The translations under genes and the position numbers were made by a program. The notes under the pieces were generated by a model. The model saw only the letters and a program-made list of their open reading frames with translations. It was not told the origin of the DNA and did no database searches. 64,000 bases of DNA. It comes from CAIOYC01 sp038327995. GTDB taxonomy: Bacteria; Pseudomonadota; Alphaproteobacteria; Caulobacterales; Caulobacteraceae. Shown in pieces: positions 24,675-34,340 of the stretch (positions within the stretch are counted from its first letter, which is position 1; each line of letters begins with the position of its first letter). The stretch covers positions 1 to 64,000 of the forward strand of contig JBBQLP010000001.1 of NCBI GenBank assembly GCA_038327995.1, in the 5' to 3' direction.

Positions 24675-27064
24675 AGTTCTCCCTTTCCTGGCTGAAGGAC
24701 CACCTCGAAACTACGCACGGGGTGGACGAGATCGCGACCGCCATGACCATGGCGGGGCTGGAGGTCGAGCACGTGATCGATTCCGCCGCCAAGCTAAAGC
24801 CTTTCACGGTCGCCAAAATCGTGGAGGCGGTTCAGCACCCCAACGCCGACCGCCTGCGCGTTTGTCAGGTAGAGACCGTGGACGGGATCAAGGAGATCGT
24901 CTGCGGCGCTCCGAACGCCCGCGCGGGGCTTGTCACCATCTACGCCCCCATCGGCGCCTTTGTGCCGGGGCTCGGTGTCACCTTGGTGGAAAAGCCGGTG
25001 CGCGGCGTGGTCTCCAACGGGATGTTGTGTTCCGGCAAGGAGCTTGAACTTTCGGACGAAAGCGACGGCATCCTAGATCTCGCCGCCGACCTGAAGATCG
25101 GAACACCCGCGGCGGAGGTTTTCGGGGCCGATCCGGTGATCGACTTCGAGGTGACGCCGAACCGGCCTGACTGGCTGGGCGTCGCGGGCGTTGCGCGCGA
25201 TCTGGCGGCGGCGGGCTGCGGGCGGTTGAAGGATTTGTTGGTGCAACCCGTGCCCGGCGTCTTTCCGTGCCCGATCAACATCAAGGTGGACGGTGACGCC
25301 TGCCCGGTGTTCGCGGGGCGGCTCATTCGCGGGGTGAAGAACGGTCCCTCGCCGAAATGGTTACAGGCGAAACTGCGCGCCATCGGCCTTCGTCCGATCT
25401 CGGCGTTGGTGGATGTGACCAACCTTATCTCCTACGACCGCGCCCGGCCCCTGCACGTCTATGACGCGGGGCTTTTGGCGGGCTCGGCCATCGAGGCGCG
25501 GCTGGGACACGAAGGCGAGCATCTGATCGCGCTCGACGGTAAAACCTATGCGATCTCGGCCCAGATGTGTGTAATCGCCGATGGCGGGGGCGAGCGCCCG
25601 CTCGGCCTTGGCGGCGTGATGGGCGGCGAGAGCACCGGCTGTTCCGAGGCCACCACCGATGTGTTTGTGGAAAGTGCTTGGTTCGATCCGATCCGCACGG
25701 CACAGACCGGGCGGGACACCGGCATCACCTCCGACGCGCAATATCGTTTCGCACGGGGGGTCGATCCAGGCTTCGTCGTGCCGGGGCTGGAACTCGCCAC
25801 CCGCCTGATCCTCGACCTCTGTGGCGGCGAGCCTTCCGAGGTCGTGGTTGCGGGAACCTTACCCGCGCCGCCGCCCGCCTTCGATTTCGACCCCTCCTAT
25901 GTGCATCGCCTGTCTGGACTTTCCAGCGAGCGCGAGGGCGTGATCAACATACTTACTCGGCTGGGTTTCGAGCTGACCCCGCACGGAGCGCACCTGCGGG
26001 TGCAGCCGCCCACCTGGCGGCGCGATGTTCACGGCCCTGCGGATCTAGTGGAAGAGGTCGCCCGCATCGAGGGGTTCGACCGGCTCCCCTCCACGCCCCT
26101 GCCGCATCTGGAGCCCCGTCCCGGCGGTGTGCTCACCACCCGGCAGGCGCGCATCCGCATCGGGCGGCGGGCGCTCGCAGCCATGGGCTATCAGGAGACC
26201 ATTGGTTGGTCGTTCACCTCCCAGGCCAACGCCGTCCGTTTTGGCGGCGGTGCAGATGAGCTGGTGCTGGCCAATCCCATCGCCTCCGACCTCGACTGTA
26301 TGCGCCCTTCGGCCCTGCCGGGTCTGATCGAGGCGGCGCGCTGCAATGCCGCGCGGGGCATGAGCGATGTGGCCCTGTTCGAGATCGGCCCGGTGTTCGC
26401 CGGGCTGGAGCCACAGGACCAGAGGACGGTGATCGGGGGCCTCGTCTCGCCCAATCCCCCTCGCCGATGGGACGGCCCCCGTGAAGACGCACTCTTCACG
26501 CTCAAGGGCGACCTGATGGCGCTGCTCGATGACTTGGGTGCGCCTGTGGGCTCGCTCCAGATTGTACAGGGCGCCAACAATGCGTGGTGGCATCCGGGAC
26601 GTTCGGCCCGCGTTGGGCTCGGACCCAAAGCCGTGATCGCCGAGTTCGGCGCGCTGCACCCAGCCGTTCTCGCCGCCATGGACGCGGAAGGCCCGCTCTA
26701 CGCCTTCGAGATCAATCTGGACGCCCTGCCCGAACCCAAGAAGAAGGCGGTGAAGACGCGCCCTGACCTTACCCTTTCGCCCCTCATGCCCCTGAAGCGT
26801 GATTTCGCCTTCGTGGTTGATCAGGCCCGAGCGGCGAATGATCTAGTGCGGGCCGCGCTCGGCGCCGACAAGGCGCTGATCACCGGCGCGCGGGTGTTCG
26901 ACGTTTATGAAGGCAAGGGCGTGCCCGACGGCTCCAAATCCGTGGCTGTCGAGGTCCTGGTGCAGCCCAATGACAAGACCCTGACCGAGCCCGAGATCGA
27001 AGCCCTGAGCGCCCGCGTGATCGCCGCTGTGGAGAAGGCGACAGGCGCCGTGCTGCGAGGGTAG
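24671..27064 (+). CDS. pheT: phenylalanyl-tRNA synthetase beta subunit
   Basis: The 797-residue product is normal PheT length. In order: the EMAP-like tRNA-binding domain (about 40-150, VKVGxx-type LVTIYAPIGAFVPG), the B3/B4 editing domain (about 210-400), the B5 fold, and the C-terminal ferredoxin-like anticodon-binding domain (about 705-797, PLKRDFAFVVDQ). It starts with a GTG inside the stop of the preceding small gene. It pairs with PheS to charge tRNA-Phe and edits mischarged Tyr. Confidence 0.97.
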   Translation: MKFSLSWLKDHLETTHGVDEIATAMTMAGLEVEHVIDSAAKLKPFTVAKIVEAVQHPNADRLRVCQVETVDGIKEIVCGAPNARAGLVTIYAPIGAFVPGLGVTLVEKPVRGVVSNGMLCSGKELELSDESDGILDLAADLKIGTPAAEVFGADPVIDFEVTPNRPDWLGVAGVARDLAAAGCGRLKDLLVQPVPGVFPCPINIKVDGDACPVFAGRLIRGVKNGPSPKWLQAKLRAIGLRPISALVDVTNLISYDRARPLHVYDAGLLAGSAIEARLGHEGEHLIALDGKTYAISAQMCVIADGGGERPLGLGGVMGGESTGCSEATTDVFVESAWFDPIRTAQTGRDTGITSDAQYRFARGVDPGFVVPGLELATRLILDLCGGEPSEVVVAGTLPAPPPAFDFDPSYVHRLSGLSSEREGVINILTRLGFELTPHGAHLRVQPPTWRRDVHGPADLVEEVARIEGFDRLPSTPLPHLEPRPGGVLTTRQARIRIGRRALAAMGYQETIGWSFTSQANAVRFGGGADELVLANPIASDLDCMRPSALPGLIEAARCNAARGMSDVALFEIGPVFAGLEPQDQRTVIGGLVSPNPPRRWDGPREDALFTLKGDLMALLDDLGAPVGSLQIVQGANNAWWHPGRSARVGLGPKAVIAEFGALHPAVLAAMDAEGPLYAFEINLDALPEPKKKAVKTRPDLTLSPLMPLKRDFAFVVDQARAANDLVRAALGADKALITGARVFDVYEGKGVPDGSKSVAVEVLVQPNDKTLTEPEIEALSARVIAAVEKATGAVLRG

Positions 27065-27093
27065 TATGGTCCCACGGAAGCGGGGAGGCGAGA

Positions 27094-27657
27094 ATGGCCA
27101 GGGGCGGACGGCGCAAGTCAGTGTTCGAAACTGGCATGGAGGCGTTCCTGTTCAACGCCCGCTGGCTGATGGCGCCTTTTTACGTCGGGCTCGTCCTGAT
27201 GCTGGCCTTTCTGATCGTGATCTTCGCGCGCGAACTGATCGCCGAGGTTCCGTACGTGATGGACTCTGCGGAGAAGTCGATCCTTCTGGTGCTCAGTCTG
27301 ATCGACCTGTCGCTGACCGGGAATCTGGTGCTCATCGTCACCTTCTCGGGCTATGAGAACTTCGTCTCCAAGATCGACACCGGCGATAGCGAGGACCGGC
27401 CAAGCTGGATGGGCACGCTGGACTTCTCGGCCCTGAAAATCCGGGTGATCGCGTCCATCGTCGCGATTTCGGCGATCAGTCTTTTGAAATCGTTCTTTGA
27501 GCTGGGCGAGGCGGCGAGCACGGAGCATCCCTATGATTACAATCGGCTGGCCTGGTTGATCGTTCTGCACCTGACCTTCATCGTCTCGGGCGTGCTCCTG
27601 GCTTTCATGGACCTTCTGACCGCACAGGCCGAAGCGCTGGGATCGCACGGCGAGTGA
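27094..27657 (+). CDS. UPF0114 (YqhA-like) membrane protein
   Basis: The 187-residue product has about four membrane segments (about 20-45, 60-85, 115-140 and 150-175). FNARWLMAPFYVGLVLMLAF, LVLSLIDLSLTGNLVLIVTF and YENFVSKID are UPF0114 signatures. The function is unknown. GGAGGCGAGA precedes the ATG by five bases. Its stop overlaps the GTG start of the alpha/beta hydrolase gene, making a two-gene unit after pheT. Confidence 0.85.
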   Translation: MARGGRRKSVFETGMEAFLFNARWLMAPFYVGLVLMLAFLIVIFARELIAEVPYVMDSAEKSILLVLSLIDLSLTGNLVLIVTFSGYENFVSKIDTGDSEDRPSWMGTLDFSALKIRVIASIVAISAISLLKSFFELGEAASTEHPYDYNRLAWLIVLHLTFIVSGVLLAFMDLLTAQAEALGSHGE

Positions 27658-28409
27658 ACGCGCTGCAGTTTCTGGTTGGTCCGAACGGCGCGCGGATCGC
27701 GTATCGCCAGGTCGAGGGGCGCGGCCCCATTGTGGTGTGGCTCGGCGGCTTTCGCTCCGATATGACGGGCGCGAAGGCCGAGGCTCTATCGGACTGGGCG
27801 ACGCGGCATGGTAGGGGCCATCTCCGCTTCGATTACTCCGGTTACGGAGAGAGCGAGGGCCGGTTCGAGGACGGAACCATCGGCACCTGGCGAGGGGATG
27901 TGCTGGCTGTGATTGACCAGTTGACGGATGGGCCGCTGGTGCTGGTCGGCTCGTCCATGGGCGGATGGTTGGCGTGTCTGGCGGCGCTGGGACGGCCCGA
28001 GCGGGTGGCGGCGATGGTGCTAGTCGCTCCGGCCGCCGACTTCACCTCCGCCTTGCTGGAGCCGGAGATGGACGCCGCCGCACGAGATGAGATGGCTTGG
28101 ACGGGGCGCTGGATGCGTCCGTCAGACTATGGCGATCCCTATTCGATCACTCGCGCCCTGATCGAGGAGGGCCGGATGTGGTCGATCCTGCCGAAGCCGG
28201 GCGATCCGCCCATCTCGATCCACTGCCCCGTCCGCATCCTGCAGGGCGGCGCCGATCCCGACGTGCCCTGGCGCCACGCCCTTGATCTATCGCAGGCGCT
28301 AGCGTCGCGGGATGTGGTGTTCACCATCATCAAGGACGGTGATCATCGGCTCTCAAGGCCGCAAGACCTGGAGCGAATAATCGCATCGTTGGAAGAACTG
28401 GCCGGCTAG
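27654..28409 (+). CDS. alpha/beta hydrolase
   Basis: The 251-residue product has the alpha/beta hydrolase fold. The nucleophile Ser101 lies in GSSMGGW, the oxyanion-hole segment is WLGGFRSDM, and acid and His are likely Asp in GGADPDVP and His in DGDHRLSR near the end. It resembles carboxylesterase/thioesterase-like small hydrolases; the substrate is unknown. The start is a GTG coupled to the UPF0114 stop. It ends in a CTAG shared with the convergent galU stop. Confidence 0.85.
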   Translation: MNALQFLVGPNGARIAYRQVEGRGPIVVWLGGFRSDMTGAKAEALSDWATRHGRGHLRFDYSGYGESEGRFEDGTIGTWRGDVLAVIDQLTDGPLVLVGSSMGGWLACLAALGRPERVAAMVLVAPAADFTSALLEPEMDAAARDEMAWTGRWMRPSDYGDPYSITRALIEEGRMWSILPKPGDPPISIHCPVRILQGGADPDVPWRHALDLSQALASRDVVFTIIKDGDHRLSRPQDLERIIASLEELAG

Positions 28410-29281
28410 CGCGCCAATTCGCCCTCGATCATCGCTCGCACGCCGGTGATGTCGCCCCGCTTCAGCGCCATCGCCACGTTGGCGCGCAGCCATCCAAGCT
28501 TGTCACCGCAGTCGTAGGTGGTTCCGTCGTATTCCAGGGCGTGGAAGGGCGCGCCATCCGACAGCATCTTCAGCATGGCGTCGGTAAGCTGAATCTCGTT
28601 GCCCGCGCCGCGCTCCTGCGCGCTCAGCACCTCGAAGATTTCCGATTGCAGCACATAGCGGCCGGAGATGAACAGGTTGGAGGGCTCTGTTCCGGGTGCG
28701 GGCTTTTCCACCATGCCGGTCATCCCGTTCAGGCGCCCTTCCTGAGCATCCAGCGCCACGATGCCGTACTGGTGCGCCATGCCCGGGGGGCAGGGTTCGA
28801 CGACGATGATGTTGGAGCCTTGGGTCTCGTTGTAGGCCCCGATCATCTGGGCGGTGCAGCCGGGCGTCGCGTCCATGATCATGTCGGGCAGAATCACCAC
28901 GAACGGCTCGTCGCCGATGATGTCGCGGGCGCACCAGACCGCGTGGCCCAGGCCCTTGGGCTCCATCTGGCGTACATAGCTGATCTCGCCTTCTTTGGGC
29001 AGATCGGCCAGAAGCTCGTCCAGCAGGGCAGTCTTACCTTTGGCTTTCAGGGTGGCTTCAAGCTCGATGTGGTGGTCGAAATAGTCCTCCATCGCGCCCT
29101 TGCCGCGCCCGGTGACGAGGACGAAGTGCTCGATCCCCGCCGCCCGCGCCTCGGCCAGCACGTAGTGGATCAACGGCCGATCAACGACCGTGAGCATTTC
29201 TTTGGCGATGGTCTTGGCGGCCGGAAGCATACGGGTGCCGAGGCCGGCCACCGGGAAGACGGCTTTTCGGATGCGCTTCAT
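28406..29281 (-). CDS. galU: UTP-glucose-1-phosphate uridylyltransferase
   Basis: The 291-residue product makes UDP-glucose from UTP and glucose 1-phosphate for envelope glycans and trehalose. The nucleotide-binding GLGTRMLPAAK is at 13-23, and later EPFVVILPDMIM, GMVEKP and GRYVL are family motifs. It lies just downstream of the phosphoglucomutase gene on the same strand, three bases apart, so the two consecutive steps are in one operon. Length is normal. Confidence 0.95.
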   Translation of the reverse strand: MKRIRKAVFPVAGLGTRMLPAAKTIAKEMLTVVDRPLIHYVLAEARAAGIEHFVLVTGRGKGAMEDYFDHHIELEATLKAKGKTALLDELLADLPKEGEISYVRQMEPKGLGHAVWCARDIIGDEPFVVILPDMIMDATPGCTAQMIGAYNETQGSNIIVVEPCPPGMAHQYGIVALDAQEGRLNGMTGMVEKPAPGTEPSNLFISGRYVLQSEIFEVLSAQERGAGNEIQLTDAMLKMLSDGAPFHALEYDGTTYDCGDKLGWLRANVAMALKRGDITGVRAMIEGELAR

Positions 29282-29284
29282 GGA

Positions 29285-30793
29285 TCAGACTTCCTGATTA
29301 TAGGCGCCGACTTCGGGGTGGGCCTTGAGGCGCGGCTTTACCTCCTTGTGGAACAGCTCGCGCATATCAGCGTCCGAGCGCATGGATTCCACCACCACCA
29401 CCAGTTCCGGCTTGTTGGAAGAGGCGCGCACCAGAACCCACGATCCGTCCTCGAGCTGCACGCGCACGCCGTTGACGGTGATCACGTCCTTTATCTTGCG
29501 ACCGAGGATTTCGCCGCCGCTTTTCGCCAGAGCCTCATATTCAGCGACCACCTTTTCCACCACGCCATACTTCACCTCGTCCGCCGCGTGAGGCGACATA
29601 GTGGCTGAGGTGAACGCGAGGGGTAGCGCCCTTTTCAGATCGCTGAGCTTTTTGTCCGGGTTCCGATCCAGCATGGCGAGGATGGCGGCGGCGGCGACGA
29701 GACCGTCATCGTATCCCCGGCCGAGGGGTGCGTTGAAGAAGAAGTGGCCGGACTTCTCGAATCCCGCCAGCGCGCCAAGCTCGGCGGTTTTGCGCTTGAT
29801 ATAGCTGTGGCCGGTCTTCCAGTAGACGGTGCTCGCCCCGTTGGCTGCCAGAACCGGATCGGTGGCGTAGAGCCCCGTCGACTTCACATCCACCACGAAG
29901 GTCGCGTTCTTATGCAGGGCCGAAAGGTCGCGGGCCAGCATCAGGCCGATCTTGTCGGCGTAGATTTCCTCGCCGGTGTCGTCCACCACGCCGCAGCGGT
30001 CGCCGTCACCATCAAAGCCGAGCGCCAGGTCCGCGCCCTCGCGCTTCACCGCCTCAGCCATCGCGTGCAGCATCTCGTGATCTTCCGGGTTCGGATTATA
30101 TTTCGGGAAGGTCCAGTCGAGGTCGCAGTCCATGGGGATCACATCCACCCCCATGCGCTTCAGGGCCTCAGGGGCGAAGGCGCCCGCCGTGCCGTTGCCG
30201 CAAGCCGCCAGAACGCGCAGGGGCCGAGTGATCTTCGTCTGCGAGACTTCAGCGATGTAGCGCTCGCGCACCCCGTCGACGCGCTTCACGATCCCGCCCG
30301 CGCGCTCCACACCCTTGCCGCCGAGCACGATCTCTTTCAGCGGGATGATCTGTTCGGGGCCGAAGGTCAGCGGGCGTTGCGCGCCCATCTTCACCCCGGT
30401 CCACCCGTTCTCGTTATGGCTGGCCGTGACCATAGCGACGCAGGGCGCGTCGAGGTCGAACTGGGCGAAATAGGCCATCGGCGAGACCGCGAGCCCGATG
30501 TCCAGCACCTCGCACCCCGAGGCGACCAGCCCCAGCATCAAAGCCTGCTTCACCGAGAGGGAGTAAGAGCGGAAGTCGTGTCCGACCACGATGCGCGGCT
30601 GCACTCCGATCTGGTGAATCAGGGTGCCTAGGCCGAGGCCCAGCGCCTGAATACCGAGAAGGTTGACTTCCTTCTCCAGAATCCAGCGGGCGTCGTACTC
30701 GCGAAACCCCGTCGCCTTCACCAGGGGGATGGTCTCATATTCGATGGTGTTGGGCGCGATGTCGGCGCGGGGCGTCAACGAAGAAGCAGTCAT
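29285..30793 (-). CDS. phosphoglucomutase/phosphomannomutase
   Basis: The 502-residue product interconverts hexose 1- and 6-phosphates. The phosphoserine loop TASHNENGWTG has Ser125. The metal-binding DGDGDRCG lies near residue 265, and the sugar-binding EKSGHFFFN-type loop (GFEKSGHFFF) is near 345. It belongs to the ManB/AlgC-like alpha-D-phosphohexomutases; whether it prefers glucose or mannose is not decided, but the galU neighbour favours glucose 1-phosphate. The start at 30793 (MTASSLTPRAD) is preferred; an in-frame ATG at 30895 overlaps kdsD. Confidence 0.92.
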   Translation of the reverse strand: MTASSLTPRADIAPNTIEYETIPLVKATGFREYDARWILEKEVNLLGIQALGLGLGTLIHQIGVQPRIVVGHDFRSYSLSVKQALMLGLVASGCEVLDIGLAVSPMAYFAQFDLDAPCVAMVTASHNENGWTGVKMGAQRPLTFGPEQIIPLKEIVLGGKGVERAGGIVKRVDGVRERYIAEVSQTKITRPLRVLAACGNGTAGAFAPEALKRMGVDVIPMDCDLDWTFPKYNPNPEDHEMLHAMAEAVKREGADLALGFDGDGDRCGVVDDTGEEIYADKIGLMLARDLSALHKNATFVVDVKSTGLYATDPVLAANGASTVYWKTGHSYIKRKTAELGALAGFEKSGHFFFNAPLGRGYDDGLVAAAAILAMLDRNPDKKLSDLKRALPLAFTSATMSPHAADEVKYGVVEKVVAEYEALAKSGGEILGRKIKDVITVNGVRVQLEDGSWVLVRASSNKPELVVVVESMRSDADMRELFHKEVKPRLKAHPEVGAYNQEV

Positions 30794-30887
30794 GAACAGG
30801 TCCGGTTTGCGATGGGCCTTACTAGGCCGGGAGCGTGACGCCCGCAACGCGCGGGCGGCGGGTCGGTTCGGCGCCTTGGCGTTTGGG

Positions 30888-31865
30888 TCAGGCAACGCCT
30901 TGGCGCAGCAGGTCGTGGATGTGCAGCACGCCCACGGGCCGCCCGCTCTCCACCACGAACAGCACGGTGATCCGACCCTGCATCAGGTTCAGCGCTTCGC
31001 CTGCCAAGGTGTCGGGAGAGACCGTCTTCGGCCCCCGGCTCATCACCTCGCCCGCCGAGTGCGACATCAACCCGTCGATCTTGCGCCGCAGATCGCCATC
31101 GGTGATCACCCCCGCAAGCTTGCCGTCAGGGCCGATCACTCCCACCGCACCGAAGCGCCGCTCGGTCATGACCAGAAGCGTGTCCGCCATCGGGCGTTCC
31201 AGGGTCACAAGCGGCATTTCCTGGCCGGAGTGCATCAGGTCGCGCACAGTTTTCAGCGCTGCGCCCAGCTTGCCGCCGGGATGGAAGACCTTGAAATCGT
31301 GAGGGGTAAAACCGCGCTTTTCCAGCAACGCCACTGCCAGGGCGTCTCCGAGAGCGATCTGCAAGGTGGTGGAGGTGGTGGGCACATTGAGCGCGCCAGT
31401 CGCTTCGGGCGCATCTGGCAGCAGCAGCAGGTGGTCTGCCGCGCGACCGAGCTCGCTGGCGGCGTTGGCGGTCATGCCGATCAGGGGGATGGCGAAACGT
31501 TTGGCGTAGGCGATCACGTCGGCGAGCTCACGCACCTCGCCTGACTTGGAGAGCGCCAGCACCGCGTCCTCCTGGCCGATCATGCCAAGGTCGCCGTGGC
31601 TGGCCTCGTTGGCGTGCACAAACATGGCGGGACAGCCGGTGGAGGCGAGCGTGGCGGCGATCTTGCGCGCCACGTGGCCCGACTTTCCAACCCCCGTGAG
31701 AACGACCCGGCCCTTCAGCCCGGCGATCAACGCCACGACCCGCGCAAAGTCTTCACCAAGGCTCTGAGAGAGCGCACCGAGCGCCTTCGCCTCGACGTCC
31801 AGCACCCGGCGCCCAACGACAACTGCGTCGAAGGGCTGCACGACAGGCTTGGGCGCAACCGCCAC
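30888..31865 (-). CDS. kdsD: arabinose-5-phosphate isomerase
   Basis: The 325-residue product turns ribulose 5-phosphate into arabinose 5-phosphate, the first step to KDO for lipopolysaccharide. An SIS domain (about 40-180, LTGVGKSGHVARKIAATLAS, VHANEASHGDLGM, LALSKSGEV) is followed by two CBS domains (about 205-325). It begins with GTG sharing one base with the stop of the preceding small gene (TAGTG). It lies upstream of the phosphoglucomutase and galU genes, so this strand is an envelope-sugar operon. Confidence 0.95.
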   Translation of the reverse strand: MAVAPKPVVQPFDAVVVGRRVLDVEAKALGALSQSLGEDFARVVALIAGLKGRVVLTGVGKSGHVARKIAATLASTGCPAMFVHANEASHGDLGMIGQEDAVLALSKSGEVRELADVIAYAKRFAIPLIGMTANAASELGRAADHLLLLPDAPEATGALNVPTTSTTLQIALGDALAVALLEKRGFTPHDFKVFHPGGKLGAALKTVRDLMHSGQEMPLVTLERPMADTLLVMTERRFGAVGVIGPDGKLAGVITDGDLRRKIDGLMSHSAGEVMSRGPKTVSPDTLAGEALNLMQGRITVLFVVESGRPVGVLHIHDLLRQGVA

Positions 31866-32077
31866 TAGAGCGGTCCCTTGAGTTGGTTCGGGTCGATGGC
31901 CTTGGGCTTTTCCTTCGGTGCGCGTGCAGCGGCTTCGGCCTGATCCTGCGCGAAGGTCTTGTGGCCGAAGGGTTTGGGCGAACGGGCGCCGATGCCTTGC
32001 GGATAGACCGACGCCAGCGCGATCAGCAGCATCGCGAGGAGCGCGGCGAGAGGGTAGAAGACGCGGTCGGGCAACAT
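31865..32077 (-). CDS. small membrane-anchored protein upstream of kdsD
   Basis: The 70-residue product has one N-terminal membrane segment (VFYPLAALLAMLLIALASVYP) and then a hydrophilic Ala/Lys/Pro-rich tail. The start at 32077 (MLPDRVFYPL) is preferred to an in-frame ATG at 32116. It touches the kdsD start and so is probably co-transcribed. The family is not recognised. A small anchored periplasmic tail is the only thing that can be said. Confidence 0.65.
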   Translation of the reverse strand: MLPDRVFYPLAALLAMLLIALASVYPQGIGARSPKPFGHKTFAQDQAEAAARAPKEKPKAIDPNQLKGPL

Positions 32078-32214
32078 CAATCCATCTGAACGAGGGCGCA
32101 CGCCGTCCGCACGCACCCCCTCATAGCAAGCCGTCGCCAGTTCGCCAAAGGTGGTCGTGCTTGACGCCTCGCCGCCCGCCCTCTAGCCCACGACCAACCC
32201 CTGTAGGAGCCGCC

Positions 32215-32958
32215 ATGCCCGTTCTCGCCCTGCTGCGTCATGGCCAAAGCCAGTGGAATCTGGAGAACCGGTTTACGGGTTGGGTGGATGTGGACCTGAC
32301 CGCCGAGGGCGAGGCTCAGGCCCAGCGTGGCGGCGAGCTTCTGAAGGCCGAGGGCGTGGCGTTCGACCGCGCCTATGCCTCGGTGCTGACGCGCGCCATC
32401 CGCACCGGTGAGATCGCCTTGCAGCACTGCGGACAACTCTGGATACCGCTGACCAAGGACTGGCGTTTGAACGAGCGCCACTACGGCGGGCTAACCGGGC
32501 TCAACAAGGCGGAAACGGGCAAGATACATGGCGTGGCCCAAGTGAAGGTCTGGCGCCGCTCCTACGATATCCCGCCGCCGCCGCTGGAAACCGGGTCGGA
32601 GTTCGATTTCGCGAAGGATCGCCGCTATGCAGGCTTAGTCATCCCCAACACGGAAAGCCTGAAAACTACGCTGGAACGGGTTTTGCCCTACTGGACGCAG
32701 GAGATCGCACCGCGCCTTGCGGCAGGTGAGACCTTGCTGGTCGCCGCACACGGCAACTCGCTGCGCGCAATCGTCAAGCACCTGTTCGGGGTAGGCGAAG
32801 CTGAAATCGTGGATGTGGAAATCCCCACCGGCAATCCGCTTTTGATCGATCTCGACGACGGGCTGAAACCCCGCGCGGCACGGTATCTGGATCAGGCGCG
32901 GGCGCAGGCATTGCCACCGTTGGGCCGGCTCCCGCCAAGCTTCGTAAGCGGACCTTAA
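32215..32958 (+). CDS. gpmA: 2,3-bisphosphoglycerate-dependent phosphoglycerate mutase
   Basis: The 247-residue product converts 3- and 2-phosphoglycerate. LLRHGQSQWN contains the phosphohistidine His9. Further catalytic parts are WRLNERHYGGLTGLNK (the Glu general acid) and LLVAAHGNSLRAI (second His). Length is normal for the cofactor-dependent enzyme. TGTAGGAGCCGCC before the ATG is a good ribosome site. Long earlier in-frame starts are rejected because they run antisense to the small kdsD-side gene. Confidence 0.95.
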   Translation: MPVLALLRHGQSQWNLENRFTGWVDVDLTAEGEAQAQRGGELLKAEGVAFDRAYASVLTRAIRTGEIALQHCGQLWIPLTKDWRLNERHYGGLTGLNKAETGKIHGVAQVKVWRRSYDIPPPPLETGSEFDFAKDRRYAGLVIPNTESLKTTLERVLPYWTQEIAPRLAAGETLLVAAHGNSLRAIVKHLFGVGEAEIVDVEIPTGNPLLIDLDDGLKPRAARYLDQARAQALPPLGRLPPSFVSGP

Positions 32959-33008
32959 CTCAGGCGCGATAGTCTCGATTTCCCAGTAGCTTACGGGGCC
33001 TAGCGCCC

Positions 33009-34268
33009 ATGCAGAACACCGCCGCCAATGTTCTCCGGTTGGAGCAGTCTCACGTCGACGCCATCTGCGTGCGTCACGACCGGCTGTGGCGTGGCAAACA
33101 GGGTGGAGCGCGCGCCGTTTTTTCCCACGCCGACCTGTCGGGGCTCGACCTGTCGGGCCGAAATCTGCAGGACGCTGACTTCACCGGCGCGATCTTGGCG
33201 GACTGCAACCTGACCGGCTGTCGGCTGGACAACGCCAACCTGTTCGGCGCGGACCTGCAAAACGCCATCCTGATCGAAGCCTCCATGCGCCGCTCGGACC
33301 TCAGAGGCGCCTGCCTGCGGGGAGCCAACCTCACCGGCGCGGACCTGTTCGAGGCGGACCTGCGAGAAGGCTCCATCGCCTCCCTCGATGGCGAACGCGG
33401 CCTGCGCATCCACGAGCCGCATCGCCGGTCGTCCGATGCGGTAGGGGCGAACCTGCGCGGCGCCAATTTGCAGCGCTCGCGCCTGTCAGGGGTCATGGCC
33501 AGCCGGGCGGATTTCACCGATGCGGTGATGAAGGATTGCAAGCTGGTGCGCGCCAATCTGAAGCAGGCGACCCTTCGCGGGGCTGACCTGGCGGGCGCTG
33601 ACCTCTGCGGCGCGGACCTCACTGGCGCCGATCTGACCGACGCTATTCTGGTAGGCGCCAAGACCAGCCAATGGAACATCGATCAGGCCAATATGAAGGA
33701 TGTGCTGACCGATCCGCCCACGGCGGCGGCCATGGCGATCCTGCCCTACGCGGAGATGCTGGCGGCCCACGCCCTGTGGTGCGAGACGGGCGGGATGTTC
33801 GGCAAGCCCTCCACCTTCGACGGGGCGGACCTGCGCAGCCTGACCAGTGCGCGCGGTCTGAACCTGACCGCGTTGTCGGGCAAGGGGGCGATCTTCTATG
33901 GCCTCGATATGGAGGGGGTGCAGCTTCAGGGGGCTCACCTGGAAGGGGCGGACTTCCGCTGCTGCAAGCTGCGGCGCGCTGACCTGCGGGGCGCCCGGCT
34001 TATCGGCGCCAAGCTCGGCGGGGCGGACCTGCGCGAAGCGCATTTGGGCCCGCTGATGATTCGTCAGGATCGCCTCCTACCCGCCGACCTGACCCGCGCC
34101 TCGCTGAAGGGCGCGGACCTGTCTCATGCTGATCTGCGGCGCGCGGTGTTGGTGGGCGCCGATCTGGAGCGCGCCAATCTGACGGGCGTCACCCTGCGCA
34201 GGGTCGATCTGGAGGGTGCGGTGCTTACCGGGGTTCGCGGTCTTCAGTTCGACGAATTCGCCGCCTGA
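33009..34268 (+). CDS. pentapeptide repeat protein, first copy
   Basis: The 419-residue product is made of A(D/N)LxG-type pentapeptides that fold as a four-sided beta-helix. A capping N-terminus (about 1-36) leads to a first helix (about 37-125), a short break (REGSIASLDGERGLRIHE), a second stretch to about 232, a helical linker with LPYAEMLAAHALWCETGG (about 245-262), and a third helix to the end. The linker and layout are shared with the next gene. No signal peptide, kinase or toxin domain is seen. Such proteins can mimic DNA or bind partners; function here is unknown. Confidence 0.85.
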   Translation: MQNTAANVLRLEQSHVDAICVRHDRLWRGKQGGARAVFSHADLSGLDLSGRNLQDADFTGAILADCNLTGCRLDNANLFGADLQNAILIEASMRRSDLRGACLRGANLTGADLFEADLREGSIASLDGERGLRIHEPHRRSSDAVGANLRGANLQRSRLSGVMASRADFTDAVMKDCKLVRANLKQATLRGADLAGADLCGADLTGADLTDAILVGAKTSQWNIDQANMKDVLTDPPTAAAMAILPYAEMLAAHALWCETGGMFGKPSTFDGADLRSLTSARGLNLTALSGKGAIFYGLDMEGVQLQGAHLEGADFRCCKLRRADLRGARLIGAKLGGADLREAHLGPLMIRQDRLLPADLTRASLKGADLSHADLRRAVLVGADLERANLTGVTLRRVDLEGAVLTGVRGLQFDEFAA

Positions 34269-34340
34269 TCCCGTTCGGTTAACCGCAAAGCTACGCAAGC
34301 CCGATAGGGTCTGCGCACTTAGCAGAAAGAACGTCGCTCC